64,000 bases of DNA from an uncultured Ruminococcus sp. (GTDB lineage Bacteria > Bacillota > Clostridia > Oscillospirales > Ruminococcaceae), in the NCBI GenBank assembly GCA_947178575.1, contig CAMWYX010000003.1, positions 1-64,000 of the forward strand. The letters are read 5' to 3'. Every line of letters starts with the position of its first letter. Position 1 is the first letter of the stretch. Made by a program: the position numbers and the translations under genes. Below the pieces are notes generated by a model. That model had not been told where the DNA came from. It made no database searches and saw nothing but the letters and a program-made list of their open reading frames with translations. Positions 52,986-63,091 of this stretch are shown piece by piece.

Positions 52986-54923
52986 ATGGGTTCAACACTC
53001 ACAGAAAAAATATTAAAGGCTCACCTTGTTGACGGAGAGTATGTCAAGGGTCAGGAAATCGGTATTAAAATCGACCAGACTCTCACTCAGGACGCTACCG
53101 GTACTATGGCTTACCTCGAATTTGAAGCCATGGGCGTACCAAGAGTAAAAACAGAGCGTTCTGTTGCCTATATAGACCATAACACGCTCCAGAGCGGTTT
53201 CGAGAATGCCGACGACCACAGATTTATCGGCAGTGCCGCCAAAAAGCACGGTATCTACTTCTCACGTCCGGGAAACGGTATCTGTCATCAGGTTCACCTT
53301 GAAAGATTCGGCGTTCCGGGAAAAACTCTCATCGGTTCTGACAGCCATACCCCTACCGGCGGTGGTATCGGTATGATTGCAATCGGTGCAGGCGGACTTG
53401 ATGTTGCCGTAGCTATGGGCGGAGGTGCTTATTACATAACCTGCCCGAAAGTTGTTAAGGTAAATCTTACCGGAAAACTCAGACCGTGGGTATCGGCAAA
53501 AGATGTTATTCTTGAGGTTCTTAAAAGAATGTCCGTCAAGGGCGGTGTCGGAAAAGTTATCGAATACGTCGGAGAAGGCGTGAAGACCCTTTCTGTTCCC
53601 GAACGTGCAACTATAACAAATATGGGTGCTGAACTCGGTGCAACAACCTCGATTTTCCCGTCAGATGAGATTACAAAGCAGTTCCTTAAAGCTCAGAAGC
53701 GTGAGGAAGTATGGCAGCCCCTTTCAGCCGATGATGATGCAGAGTATGACGAAGAACTCAATATCAATCTCAGCGAACTCGTTCCGCTTGCCGCCTGTCC
53801 GCATTCTCCGGACAACGTAAAGAGCGTTGAGGAAATCGGAAATCTTAAGATTGACCAGGTATGTATCGGCTCATGTACAAACTCGTCACTTCTTGATATG
53901 CTCAAAGTGGCTCATATATTAAAAGGAAAGACCGTTCACCCTGATGTATCTCTTGCAATTGCACCCGGTTCAAAGCAGGTGCTTAATATGATGGCTGAAA
54001 ACGGTGCATTGTCTGTTCTGATTGATGCGGGTGCAAGAATCCTCGAAAGTGCCTGCGGTCCGTGTATCGGTATGGGACAGTCACCCAATTCAAAGGGAAT
54101 TTCCCTCCGTACATTCAACAGAAACTTTGAGGGACGTTCCGGAACAAAGGACGGTCAGATTTATCTTGTATCTCCCGAAATGGCTGCAATTTCGGCAATA
54201 AATGGTTATCTTACCGACCCACGTGAAATCGGGGAAATGCCGGAATTCAAGCTTCCGGAAGAATTTACAATAAATGATAACATGGTTGTTCCGCCTGCTC
54301 CTGTTGAGGAAATGGACAGTGTTGAGATTCTCAGAGGTCCGAACATCAAGCCTTATCCGGAGACTGCACCGCTTCTTGATACAATTGATGCTCCGGTATC
54401 GCTTAAAGTCGGCGACAATATCACTACAGACCACATTATGCCGGCTGGTTCAAAGATACTTCCGCTCCGTTCAAATGTTCCGAAGATTTCGCAGTATTGC
54501 TTTGCCGTATGTGATGAAAGTTTCCCGAAACGTGCTGAACGTCTCGGAAAGAGCATTATTGTCGGCGGTTCAAACTACGGACAGGGTTCATCACGTGAGC
54601 ACGCTGCACTTGCTCCGCTCTATCTCGGAGTAAAGGCTGTACTTGTTAAATCATTTGCAAGAATCCATCGTGCAAATCTTATAAATGCCGGTATTCTTCC
54701 GCTTACGTTTGTCAATGAAGCCGATTACGACAAAATCAGCGAGGGCGATGAACTTCTTCTCGCCGATGTAAGAAATGCCGTTGCAGAGGGTAAAACGGAA
54801 CTCACGGTAGTTGACAAGACAAACGGTGCTGAAATCCCTGTTCTCTGCGAACTTTCCGGACGTACAAAGGATATTATCCTTGCCGGCGGACTTCTTGACT
54901 ATACAAGAGAATCAATGAAGTAA
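52986..54923 (+). CDS. acn: Aconitate hydratase
   Basis: This 645-residue 4Fe-4S enzyme isomerises citrate to isocitrate. Cluster Cys lie in IGSCTNSS and ACGPCIGMG, and SRTFNRNFEGRSG-like residues are seen as LRTFNRNFEGRSG. The C-terminal swivel domain has GGSNYGQGSSREHAALAP. The short length of about 645 residues separates it from the ~900-residue AcnA and marks the compact type found in clostridia. A 47-residue ORF and icd follow. Confidence 0.93.
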   Translation: MGSTLTEKILKAHLVDGEYVKGQEIGIKIDQTLTQDATGTMAYLEFEAMGVPRVKTERSVAYIDHNTLQSGFENADDHRFIGSAAKKHGIYFSRPGNGICHQVHLERFGVPGKTLIGSDSHTPTGGGIGMIAIGAGGLDVAVAMGGGAYYITCPKVVKVNLTGKLRPWVSAKDVILEVLKRMSVKGGVGKVIEYVGEGVKTLSVPERATITNMGAELGATTSIFPSDEITKQFLKAQKREEVWQPLSADDDAEYDEELNINLSELVPLAACPHSPDNVKSVEEIGNLKIDQVCIGSCTNSSLLDMLKVAHILKGKTVHPDVSLAIAPGSKQVLNMMAENGALSVLIDAGARILESACGPCIGMGQSPNSKGISLRTFNRNFEGRSGTKDGQIYLVSPEMAAISAINGYLTDPREIGEMPEFKLPEEFTINDNMVVPPAPVEEMDSVEILRGPNIKPYPETAPLLDTIDAPVSLKVGDNITTDHIMPAGSKILPLRSNVPKISQYCFAVCDESFPKRAERLGKSIIVGGSNYGQGSSREHAALAPLYLGVKAVLVKSFARIHRANLINAGILPLTFVNEADYDKISEGDELLLADVRNAVAEGKTELTVVDKTNGAEIPVLCELSGRTKDIILAGGLLDYTRESMK

Positions 54924-54930
54924 AAAATTG

Positions 54931-55074
54931 ATGGATAATAATGAACCCGAAAACGATGACAAAATAATTGATAAAGCCATAAAAGAAGATATTTCAGGGC
55001 TTGCGGAACAGATGAAAAAGTTACAGAGACGGATAGCTGTTCCGGTTGCTGTATTTTCTGAATTGAGAGACTGA
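54931..55074 (+). CDS. Small ORF between aconitase and isocitrate dehydrogenase
   Basis: This 47-codon ORF is too short for the supplied track. It begins MDNNEPENDDKIID, then forms a probable amphipathic helix (AEQMKKLQRRI) and a hydrophobic end. It starts 7 nt after the acn stop and ends 54 nt before icd. No strong Shine-Dalgarno sequence is visible, so it would depend on coupling to acn. It is charged and cytoplasmic if made; the role is unknown. Confidence 0.45.
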   Translation: MDNNEPENDDKIIDKAIKEDISGLAEQMKKLQRRIAVPVAVFSELRD

Positions 55075-55128
55075 AAAAATAAAAATAATCTGATGTCTGT
55101 CAGAAATAAAATAAGAGGTAAAAAATTA

Positions 55129-56340
55129 ATGTCAAAAATTATTATGAAAACACCGCTCGTCGAAATGGACGGCGACGAAATGACCCGAATCCTCTGGAAG
55201 TGGATAAAGGAAATTCTGCTTGAACCTTATGTCGAGCTTAACACAGAATATTATGACCTCGGACTTCAGCACCGTGAGGAGACCAAGGACAAGGTTACTA
55301 TGGATTCCGCAGAAGCTACAAAGAAATACGGCGTTGCTGTAAAATGTGCCACTATCACGCCGAATGCAGCCCGTATGCCGGAATATAATCTCACTCAGAT
55401 GTGGAAATCCCCCAACGGAACTATCAGAGCAGCTCTCGACGGAACTGTTTTCAGAACTCCGATTATCGTTAAGGGAATCGAGCCGTATATCCCGACATGG
55501 ACAAAGCCGATTACTATCGCCCGTCACGCTTACGGTGATGTATATAAAAATACCGAAATGCGTGTGGAAAAGGGCTGTAAAGCAGAACTCGTAGTTACTG
55601 ACGAAAACGGAAACGAAACACGTGAGCTTATTCACGATTTTACAAAATCGGACGGAATAATTCAGGGACTTCACAATCTTGACGATTCAATCGCCGGATT
55701 TGCAAGAGCGTGTCTGAATTATGGTCTTGATTTGAAACAGGACGTATGGTTCGCAACAAAGGATACTATCTCAAAGAAGTACGACCACAGATTCAAGGAT
55801 ATTTTTGCCGAAATCTACGAAAACGAGTACAAGGAAAAATACGAGGAAGCAGGAATTGAATATTTCTACACTCTTATTGATGATGCGGTAGCAAGAGTAA
55901 TCCGTTCAAACGGAGGATATATCTGGGCGTGCAAGAACTATGACGGTGATGTTATGTCCGATATGGTTTCAACTGCATACGGTTCGCTGGCAATGATGAC
56001 TTCCGTGCTTGTTTCTCCGGACGGAATATATGAGTACGAAGCCGCTCACGGTACTGTACAGCGTCATTATTATAAGTATCTCAAAGGCGAGGAAACTTCT
56101 ACAAATTCCGTTGCTACTATTTTTGCATGGAGCGGAGCTCTCCGCAAGAGAGGCGAACTCGACAACACTCCGGAACTGTGCGAATTTGCCGGCAAACTTG
56201 AAAAGGCTACAGTTCAGACTATCGAAAACGGCGTGATGACCGGTGACCTTTATCTTATCTCAAAACTTGAAAACAAGAAAAAGGTTGATTCAAAGACTTT
56301 CCTTGAGGAAATCAAGCTGAATCTGGATAAACTCATGTAA
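55129..56340 (+). CDS. icd: NADP-dependent isocitrate dehydrogenase
   Basis: This 403-residue enzyme decarboxylates isocitrate to 2-oxoglutarate with NADP+. The sequence matches the eukaryote-like (type II) dimeric form: [37 protein letters not shown] and [16 protein letters not shown] 55129 follows AAGAGG; the ORF track starts 36 nt earlier. With aconitase it supplies 2-oxoglutarate for glutamate and for GSIII. Confidence 0.94.
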   Translation: MSKIIMKTPLVEMDGDEMTRILWKWIKEILLEPYVELNTEYYDLGLQHREETKDKVTMDSAEATKKYGVAVKCATITPNAARMPEYNLTQMWKSPNGTIRAALDGTVFRTPIIVKGIEPYIPTWTKPITIARHAYGDVYKNTEMRVEKGCKAELVVTDENGNETRELIHDFTKSDGIIQGLHNLDDSIAGFARACLNYGLDLKQDVWFATKDTISKKYDHRFKDIFAEIYENEYKEKYEEAGIEYFYTLIDDAVARVIRSNGGYIWACKNYDGDVMSDMVSTAYGSLAMMTSVLVSPDGIYEYEAAHGTVQRHYYKYLKGEETSTNSVATIFAWSGALRKRGELDNTPELCEFAGKLEKATVQTIENGVMTGDLYLISKLENKKKVDSKTFLEEIKLNLDKLM

Positions 56341-56344
56341 CTGA

Positions 56345-56395
56345 AAATTCCATTTTTCCGTCTGCCGGCCTTTCCGGCAGAATGGGAAATATGGC
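56345..56395 (+). other. Inverted repeat between icd and rex
   Basis: TCTGCCGG and CCGGCAGA pair around CCTTT, with outer CCAT/ATGG. No proper T-run follows directly, so it may be a weak terminator or an mRNA processing element. Confidence 0.4.
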
Positions 56396-56421
56396 TTTTT
56401 CGTGAATGGAAGGACAGAAAA

Positions 56422-57057
56422 ATGCCAAAAGATTCAATATCAAATTCTGTTATCAGGCGGCTGCCGAGATATTACCGTTTTCTCGGCGAACTTGAAATCA
56501 GTGGATATGTCCGTATATCATCGAGAGAACTGGCTGAAAAAATGGGACTTACAGCGTCGCAGATACGTCAGGATTTCAACTGTTTCGGTGAATTTGGACA
56601 GCAGGGTTACGGTTACAACGTGAACGATTTGAAAAATGAAATCGGCAGAATACTTGGTCTTGACGATATAACCCCGATGATACTTCTCGGAGCAGGAAAT
56701 TTAGGCAGGGCAATTGCGTCACATATTGATTTTAACAGCAAGGGATTCGCTCTTATAGGCATATTTGACTCCAATCCCGAAATGATAGGAGATAGAATAG
56801 GTGATATTATTGTTTCGGATATAGCGGAACTTGAAAAATTCTGTCAGAAAAATCGTCCGGACGGAGCTATACTCTGTATACCTAAAGAGGAAGCGGCACG
56901 TGAAACCGACAGGCTGATAAGTCTGGGAATCCGTGCGTTCTGGAATTTCACACACTATGATTTGCGTATTGAGCATAAGGATATAGCAGTTGAAAATGTA
57001 CATCTTGGTGACAGCCTTGCTACACTTTCTTACAGGCTTAATTCATCATGCAAATAG
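56422..57057 (+). CDS. rex: Redox-sensing transcriptional repressor Rex
   Basis: This 211-residue protein has an N-terminal winged helix (about 1-80, with LPRYYRFLGEL and SRELAEKMGLTASQIRQDF) and a Rossmann domain sensing NADH/NAD+ (LLGAGNLGRAIASH). A C-terminal swap helix ends it. Rex represses fermentation and redox genes until NADH rises. It sits between icd and fumC, directly ahead of the Hdr-Flx block, its plausible regulon. I did not find a consensus Rex site in the local gaps. Confidence 0.95.
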   Translation: MPKDSISNSVIRRLPRYYRFLGELEISGYVRISSRELAEKMGLTASQIRQDFNCFGEFGQQGYGYNVNDLKNEIGRILGLDDITPMILLGAGNLGRAIASHIDFNSKGFALIGIFDSNPEMIGDRIGDIIVSDIAELEKFCQKNRPDGAILCIPKEEAARETDRLISLGIRAFWNFTHYDLRIEHKDIAVENVHLGDSLATLSYRLNSSCK

Positions 57058-57138
57058 TTGCTGAAAAATTAATCATACATAATGCGGTGGAAACTGTTGC
57101 TTTCTGCCGGAAATATTTATACAAAGGTGGTAATTACA

Positions 57139-58515
57139 ATGGATTATCGTATTGAACATGATTCCATGGGCGAAGTAAAAGTGCCGGCCGACAAATACTG
57201 GGCTGCACAGACCGAAAGAAGCCATGAGAATTTTCTTATCGGTGTCGGAATAGAAACAATGCCCCGTGAGATAACTCATGCTTTCGGTATACTTAAAAAA
57301 GCAGCGGCGACAGCCAATCACAAGCTGAAGCCCGAAAGAATGACTGATGAAAAACTTTCCGCAATCTCACAGGCGTGCGATGAAGTTATAAGCGGTTCTC
57401 TCAATGAGCATTTTCCGCTTGTTGTCTGGCAGACCGGAAGCGGTACTCAGTCGAACATGAATGCCAATGAAGTTATTGCCAACAGGGGAAATGAAATAGC
57501 CGGAAAAAAACTGCTCCACCCAAACGACGATATTAATATGAGTCAGTCGTCAAATGATACATTTCCGACTGCTATGCATATTGCCGCCGTTATCGCTCTG
57601 GAGGATAAAGTTATACCAGCCGTTGATACACTTATTGATACATTCGTAAGACTTGAGGCTGAAAACGAGGGAATCGTAAAGAGCGGACGTACACATCTTC
57701 AGGACGCTACCCCGATTAAATTTTCTCAGGAAATAAGCGGTTGGAGAGCTTCCCTTGAAAAGGATAAGAAAATGATTCTCAGTGCCTGTGAGGAACTCAA
57801 GGAACTTGCTCTCGGCGGAACTGCTGTAGGTACAGGTCTTAATGCTCCGGCAGGATTTGCAGAGGAAGCCGCAAAGGCAGTCAGCGAACTGACCGGAAAA
57901 GACTTCGTTACAGCTCCGAACAAGTTCCATGCTCTCACATCAAAAGACGAGATTGTTTTTGCTCACGGTGCTCTCAAAGCTCTTGCGGCAGATATGATGA
58001 AGATTGCAAATGATGTACGCTGGCTTGCATCAGGTCCACGTGACGGACTTGGAGAAATATTCATTCCGGAAAACGAACCTGGTTCATCTATTATGCCCGG
58101 AAAGGTAAATCCCACACAGTGCGAGCAGGTTACAATGGTTGCAGTACAGGTTATGGGAAATGATGTTGCGGTCGGAATGGCGGCATCTCAGGGAAATTTT
58201 GAACTCAATGTATTTATGCCGGTATGTGCATACAATTTCCTGCAGTCTGCCCGTCTGCTTGCAGAGTCAATTTTATCATTCAACAGGAACTGTGCTGTAG
58301 GAATAAAGGCAAACACTGAAAAAATGCATCATAATCTCCATAATTCCCTTATGCTGGTTACTGCACTCAATCCGTATATCGGATATGAAAATGCCGCAAA
58401 GACTGCCAAAAAGGCATTCAAGGACAATATTTCGCTTAAAGAAGCCTGCGTTGAACTTGGATTCCTGACAGCAGAAAAATTTGATGAAGTTTTCCATCCC
58501 GAACAGATGGTATAA
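57139..58515 (+). CDS. fumC: Class II fumarate hydratase
   Basis: This 458-residue enzyme interconverts fumarate and malate without a cluster. SGRTHLQDATPI and the superfamily signature GSSIMPGKVNPTQCEQ are present; HQ-type QTGSGTQSNMNANEV supports fumarase and not aspartase. ATG 57139 has AGGTGG upstream; the ORF track is 57 nt longer. hdrB follows after 14 nt, so it is in the same transcript. Confidence 0.93.
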   Translation: MDYRIEHDSMGEVKVPADKYWAAQTERSHENFLIGVGIETMPREITHAFGILKKAAATANHKLKPERMTDEKLSAISQACDEVISGSLNEHFPLVVWQTGSGTQSNMNANEVIANRGNEIAGKKLLHPNDDINMSQSSNDTFPTAMHIAAVIALEDKVIPAVDTLIDTFVRLEAENEGIVKSGRTHLQDATPIKFSQEISGWRASLEKDKKMILSACEELKELALGGTAVGTGLNAPAGFAEEAAKAVSELTGKDFVTAPNKFHALTSKDEIVFAHGALKALAADMMKIANDVRWLASGPRDGLGEIFIPENEPGSSIMPGKVNPTQCEQVTMVAVQVMGNDVAVGMAASQGNFELNVFMPVCAYNFLQSARLLAESILSFNRNCAVGIKANTEKMHHNLHNSLMLVTALNPYIGYENAAKTAKKAFKDNISLKEACVELGFLTAEKFDEVFHPEQMV

Positions 58516-58529
58516 GAAAGGAAGATATT

Positions 58530-59324
58530 ATGCAGACTTTTACGTATTATCCCGGCTGTACGCTGAGAACCAAGGCAAAAGACCTTGATTTGTATGCAAG
58601 AGTCTCGGCGGAAGCACTTGGCATAAGCCTTGTTGAGCCGGAAAACTGGCAGTGCTGCGGAGGCGCTTACACTACTGCCACAAATGAAGTCGCCACAAAG
58701 CTTTCGGCAGTCAGAACGCTTATGGCAGCAAAGGATTCCGAAGGACTTATTACTGTATGTTCTGCGTGTCATAATGTAATAAAGCAGACCAATTATGACA
58801 TTTCCCGCAATGAATCAATGCAGAACAAAGTCAGACAGTATCTTGACCTCGGCGAAGCTTACACAGGAGATACCACAGTGTATCACTATCTTGAAATGCT
58901 CCGTGATGTAGTAGGTTTTGAGAATCTCAAATCAAAGGTTGTAAAGCCGTTCAAGGGAAAGAAGATAGCGGCATATTATGGCTGTCTGCTTCTCCGTCCC
59001 TCAAAGGCTCTTGCAATGGACAATCCGGAAAATCCGTCGATAATGGAAGATTTCATCAAAGCTATAGGCGGAACTCCGGTTATATATGCACAGCGTAACG
59101 AATGCTGCGGAGGATATATCACACTTGAAGACAAGAATCAGGCATCAAAGAGAAGCGGAGCTGTTATGGATTCTGCCGAAAATGCAGGAGCTGATATGAT
59201 TATAACTGCGTGTCCGCTCTGCCTGTACAATCTTAAGAAAAATTCCGGAAGCAGTCTGCCTGTGTACTATTTTACGGAGCTTCTTGCGGAAGCACTTGGT
59301 CTCAAGGAGGACAGCAATGAATAA
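58530..59324 (+). CDS. hdrB: Heterodisulfide reductase subunit B homologue
   Basis: This 264-residue protein has two CCG domains: YYPGCTLRTKAKD, CCGGAYT and CSACH in the first, then YYGCLLLRP, CCGGY and CPLC in the second. In methanogens HdrB holds two noncubane 4Fe-4S clusters that reduce a disulfide. Bacteria lack CoM-S-S-CoB, so the acceptor is unknown here. The stop overlaps the start of hdrC. Confidence 0.93.
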   Translation: MQTFTYYPGCTLRTKAKDLDLYARVSAEALGISLVEPENWQCCGGAYTTATNEVATKLSAVRTLMAAKDSEGLITVCSACHNVIKQTNYDISRNESMQNKVRQYLDLGEAYTGDTTVYHYLEMLRDVVGFENLKSKVVKPFKGKKIAAYYGCLLLRPSKALAMDNPENPSIMEDFIKAIGGTPVIYAQRNECCGGYITLEDKNQASKRSGAVMDSAENAGADMIITACPLCLYNLKKNSGSSLPVYYFTELLAEALGLKEDSNE

Positions 59325-59700
59325 AAATCTGAAAGACTGGATAGACATCACCAGCGGTGTCAATGTCCGTAAATGCATGAGATGCGGAAAATGTACGGCG
59401 ACCTGTCCGTCATATAATGAGATGGAATATCACCCTCACCAGTTTGTATACATGGTGGAACGTGGTGAAATAGAACCTCTTATCAATTCCGAATCGCTTT
59501 ACAAATGCCTGACCTGCTTTGTCTGCGTGGAACGTTGCCCCCGTAATGTAGAGCCGGCAAAAGTTGTGGAGGCTGTACGTCTTGCGGCAGTACGCCGTCA
59601 GGGAAAAAATCATCTTTCTGCGGAACAGATTCCGCCGGCTCTTGACGATGATATGCCTCAGCAGGCAATTGTAACGGCATTCAGAAAATATACAAAGTAA
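59317..59700 (+). CDS. hdrC: Heterodisulfide reductase subunit C homologue
   Basis: This 127-residue protein has two 4Fe-4S motifs, CMRCGKCTATCP and CLTCFVCVERCP, and passes electrons from HdrA to HdrB. ATG 59317 has GGAGG upstream and overlaps hdrB by 8 nt; the ORF track starts 33 nt earlier. Length is short for HdrC but complete for both clusters. Confidence 0.92.
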   Translation: MNKNLKDWIDITSGVNVRKCMRCGKCTATCPSYNEMEYHPHQFVYMVERGEIEPLINSESLYKCLTCFVCVERCPRNVEPAKVVEAVRLAAVRRQGKNHLSAEQIPPALDDDMPQQAIVTAFRKYTK

Positions 59701-59712
59701 GGAGGAGCAGAA

Positions 59713-61704
59713 ATGCAGAGAATAGGTGTTTTTGTATGCCACTGCGGTACAAATATCGCTGCTACGGTAGATGTAAAGGCAGTAGCAGAAGCTCTCGGCC
59801 ATGAAGCCGGAGTTGTTATCTCACAGGATTATCAGTATATGTGCTCCGAATCGGGACAGAATCTTGTAAAAAACGCTATAAAGGAACATAAGCTCACCGG
59901 AGTTGTTGTATGTTCGTGTTCACCCCGTATGCACGAAAATACATTCAGAAAAGCAGCGGCATCGGCAGGACTTAATCCATATCTGGTGGAGATAGCAAAT
60001 ATACGTGAACAGTGTTCATGGATTCACAAGGATATTGCATCGGCAACAGAAAAGGCGATAATTCTGGGAAGAGCGGCAATTGCCAAAGTTCACCTCAATA
60101 CGCCTTTAACATCAATGGAAAGTCCGGTTGTAAAGCGTGCACTTGTAATCGGCGGAGGAATTGCCGGAATCCAGACTGCACTCGATATTGCCGAAGCAGG
60201 ATTTGAAGTTGATATAGTTGAGAAAGAACCGACAATCGGCGGAAAAATGGCTCAGATTGACAAGACTTTTCCGACGCTTGACTGTGCGGCTTGTATACTC
60301 ACCCCGAAAATGGTTGAAGCATCACAGAATGAAAAAATCACAATACATTCGTTCAGCGAAGTCAGCGATGTAAAGGGATTCGTGGGCAATTTTACTGTCA
60401 CAATAAAGAAAAAAGCACGTTATGTCGATGAGACAAAATGTACCGGCTGTGGATTGTGTACAGAAAAATGTCCGATGAAAAAAGTTCCTAACGAATTCAA
60501 TATGGGACTTGACAACAGAAGAGCCGTATATATTCCGTTTGCTCAGGCAGTTCCGAAGGTTGCGACTATCGACCCGAATTACTGTATGATGCTTAAAAAC
60601 GGCAAATGCGGAGTATGTTCAAAGGTATGTTCGGCAGGTGCGATTGACTACAAGCAGACAGACAGATTCGTCGAGCAGAAATACGGTGCAATCGTTGTTG
60701 CAACCGGATTCAACCCGATTAAGCTTGATAAGTACGACGAATTTGCATACAGCTATTGTCCGGACGTTGTGACATCTCTCGAACTCGAAAGACTTATGAA
60801 TGCGGCAGGTCCGAACGGCGGAACACTTCTCAGACCGTCAGACAAAACTCACCCTCATACCATTGTATTTGTACAGTGTGTAGGTTCAAGATGCGACGAC
60901 GGCAAGGGAAAACAGTACTGCTCAAAAATATGCTGTATGTATACCGCAAAGCACGCAATGCTTATCCGTGAAAAATATCCTGATACGGAAGTATATGTAT
61001 TCTACATAGATGTGCGTACTCCGGGCAAGAATTTCGATGAATTTTATCGCCGTGCCGTTGAACAGTACAACGTACACTATATAAAGGGAATGGTCGGAAA
61101 GGTATCACCGAAAGCAGACGGAAAGATTGATGTTCAGGCATCAGACCTTCTTGCCGGCGAACAGCTTCATATCAATGCGGATATGGTTGTTCTTGCGGCT
61201 GCTATCGAGCCGGATAAAACAGCCCGTCCGCTTGCGACAATGCTCACAACTCAGATGGATACAAATGATTTCTTTACAGAGGCACACCCGAAGCTCCGCC
61301 CTGTGGAATCCGCAACAGCAGGCATATTCCTGTCAGGAGCCTGTCAGGGTCCGAAGGATATTCCGGAAACGGTTGCTCAGGCAAGTGCGGCAGCGGCAAA
61401 GGCAATAGGACTGCTCTGCAAGAACAGCATCACGTGCAATCCGTGTGTTGCCCATTCGGACGAACTCATGTGCAACGGCTGCTCAGCCTGTGAAAAGGTA
61501 TGTCCTTACGGTGCTATCACTTATCAGGATAAAGAATTCAGAATGCCCAACAGAACAACAGCTGTACGCCGTGTAGCAAGCGTAAATCCTGCGGTATGTC
61601 AGGGCTGCGGAGCTTGTACTGTAGCTTGTCCGTCGGGTGCAATGGATTTGAACGGATTCTCAAATAGTCAGATTATGGCGGAGGTAGACGCAATATGCAA
61701 GTAA
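59713..61704 (+). CDS. hdrA: Heterodisulfide reductase subunit A homologue
   Basis: This 663-residue FAD protein is the proposed electron-bifurcating core. The N-terminal Cys region includes VFVCHCGTNI and VVCSCSPRMHE. The FAD Rossmann motif is VIGGGIAGIQTALDIAEAG. An inserted ferredoxin region has CTGCGLCTEKCP and CGVCSKVC. The C-terminal ferredoxin domain has CNGCSACEKVCPYG and CQGCGACTVACPSG. AAGGAGG precedes the ATG. It overlaps the next gene by 10 nt. Confidence 0.95.
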   Translation: MQRIGVFVCHCGTNIAATVDVKAVAEALGHEAGVVISQDYQYMCSESGQNLVKNAIKEHKLTGVVVCSCSPRMHENTFRKAAASAGLNPYLVEIANIREQCSWIHKDIASATEKAIILGRAAIAKVHLNTPLTSMESPVVKRALVIGGGIAGIQTALDIAEAGFEVDIVEKEPTIGGKMAQIDKTFPTLDCAACILTPKMVEASQNEKITIHSFSEVSDVKGFVGNFTVTIKKKARYVDETKCTGCGLCTEKCPMKKVPNEFNMGLDNRRAVYIPFAQAVPKVATIDPNYCMMLKNGKCGVCSKVCSAGAIDYKQTDRFVEQKYGAIVVATGFNPIKLDKYDEFAYSYCPDVVTSLELERLMNAAGPNGGTLLRPSDKTHPHTIVFVQCVGSRCDDGKGKQYCSKICCMYTAKHAMLIREKYPDTEVYVFYIDVRTPGKNFDEFYRRAVEQYNVHYIKGMVGKVSPKADGKIDVQASDLLAGEQLHINADMVVLAAAIEPDKTARPLATMLTTQMDTNDFFTEAHPKLRPVESATAGIFLSGACQGPKDIPETVAQASAAAAKAIGLLCKNSITCNPCVAHSDELMCNGCSACEKVCPYGAITYQDKEFRMPNRTTAVRRVASVNPAVCQGCGACTVACPSGAMDLNGFSNSQIMAEVDAICK

Positions 61705-62135
61705 ATGAAAACTTCAAGCCTGTAATAGTCGCATTCTGCTGTAACTGGTGTTCGTATGCAGGTGCAGACCTTTCAGGAACGAACAGACTTAATTATCCGG
61801 CAAACGTAAAGATTATACGTGTGCCTTGCTCATGCAGAGTAAATCCGATGTTTATACTGCGTGCATTCCAGAAAGGTGCGGACGGCGTTATAATATGCGG
61901 CTGTCACCCGGGAGACTGTCACTATACATCAGGAAACTATTTCACAAGAAGAAGAATCACACTTCTTTACAGTATGCTTGATTTCCTCGGAATAGAGCGT
62001 AAAAGAACAAGACTTGAATGGGTATCGGCGGCAGAAGGTGCAAAGTTTGCGTCCGTAATGGAACAGTTCGTATCCGATGTGCAGAAGCTCGGACCCAACA
62101 GAAGATTGGAGGATTTACGATGCAGGAAGCAATGA
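61695..62135 (+). CDS. flxD: MvhD/FlxD-like electron-transfer protein
   Basis: This 146-residue protein of the MvhD family (methyl-viologen hydrogenase delta) links an electron donor module to HdrA. The Cys pattern includes FCCNWCSYAGAD, VPCSCRVNP and CGCHPGDCHY. In HdrABC-FlxABCD systems this subunit is FlxD. It overlaps hdrA at its start and the next gene at its end. Confidence 0.9.
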   Translation: MQVNENFKPVIVAFCCNWCSYAGADLSGTNRLNYPANVKIIRVPCSCRVNPMFILRAFQKGADGVIICGCHPGDCHYTSGNYFTRRRITLLYSMLDFLGIERKRTRLEWVSAAEGAKFASVMEQFVSDVQKLGPNRRLEDLRCRKQ

Positions 62136-63091
62136 TTAAAAGAGCAGTTCAGCTCCTTGCAGACGGCACTGTAAACCGTGTAATGGGCTGGAAAAGGGGC
62201 GAATTTGTTTACGATATAACCCCCGCTGTGTTTACAACCGCCGAAGAACTTGAAAAAGATTTCGTCTGCGATGATTTTACTCAGGCGAATTTATCGAAAT
62301 ATCTCGTGAAAGAATCGAGAAAAGAGGGAAAAATTCTTGCTTTCCTCAAGCCGTGCGATACGTACAGTTTCAATCAGCTTGTAAAGGAACACAGAATTAT
62401 CCGTGAGAATGTCTATGTAATCGGTATTCCCGGCGGTCCTAAGCTCGATATTGAAAAAATCAAGGCAAAGGGAATAACAGGTATACTCAGCGTTGAGAAT
62501 GAAAATTACACGCTTAAGATAGAAACAATTTATGGAACTGAAACAATGCCTTTCAGCGAAGCAGTCAGCGGAAAATGTTCCGGCTGTAAGAGCAAGAAGC
62601 ACGTTGCATATGATGAACTCATCGGCGATGACGGCGAAGTTCTCGATTCAAACCGTTTCGATATGGTTGCAAAGCTTGAGAATATGACATCTCAGGAACG
62701 CTTTGATTTCTGGCGTGGTGAACTTTCAAAATGTATACGCTGTAATGCGTGCCGTAATGTATGTCCGGCTTGTACGTGCGAAAACTGCGTGTTTGACAAC
62801 CCGAAATCAGGCATAGACCAGAAAGCGGCAGCAGACAGCTTTGAAGAAAAGATGTTCCACATTATCCGTGCTTTCCACGTTGCCGGAAGATGTACGGACT
62901 GTGGCGAATGTTCAAGAGTATGTCCGCAGAATATTCCGCTTCATCTTCTCAACAGAAAATTCATAAAGGATATAAATGAACTTTACGGTGAATATCAGGC
63001 AGGTGCGGATACAACTTCAAGAGCACCGCTCAATAATTATAATGCCGATGACTGCGAACCGTCTGTGGTACACGAAAGGGGAGTTGAGTAA
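62120..63091 (+). CDS. flxC: FlxC-like 4Fe-4S protein
   Basis: This 323-residue protein has two ferredoxin-type motifs in the C-terminal half (CIRCNACRNVCP and CTDCGECSRVCP). Additional Cys lie in LKPCDTYSF and CSGCKSKKH. The N-terminal half resembles F420-hydrogenase beta-like dicluster proteins. The ORF track begins 102 nt too early in the flxD frame overlap; ATG 62120 follows GGAGG. Position between flxD and an AsrA-like gene fits FlxC. The subunit name is inferred from gene order. Confidence 0.78.
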   Translation: MQEAMIKRAVQLLADGTVNRVMGWKRGEFVYDITPAVFTTAEELEKDFVCDDFTQANLSKYLVKESRKEGKILAFLKPCDTYSFNQLVKEHRIIRENVYVIGIPGGPKLDIEKIKAKGITGILSVENENYTLKIETIYGTETMPFSEAVSGKCSGCKSKKHVAYDELIGDDGEVLDSNRFDMVAKLENMTSQERFDFWRGELSKCIRCNACRNVCPACTCENCVFDNPKSGIDQKAAADSFEEKMFHIIRAFHVAGRCTDCGECSRVCPQNIPLHLLNRKFIKDINELYGEYQAGADTTSRAPLNNYNADDCEPSVVHERGVE

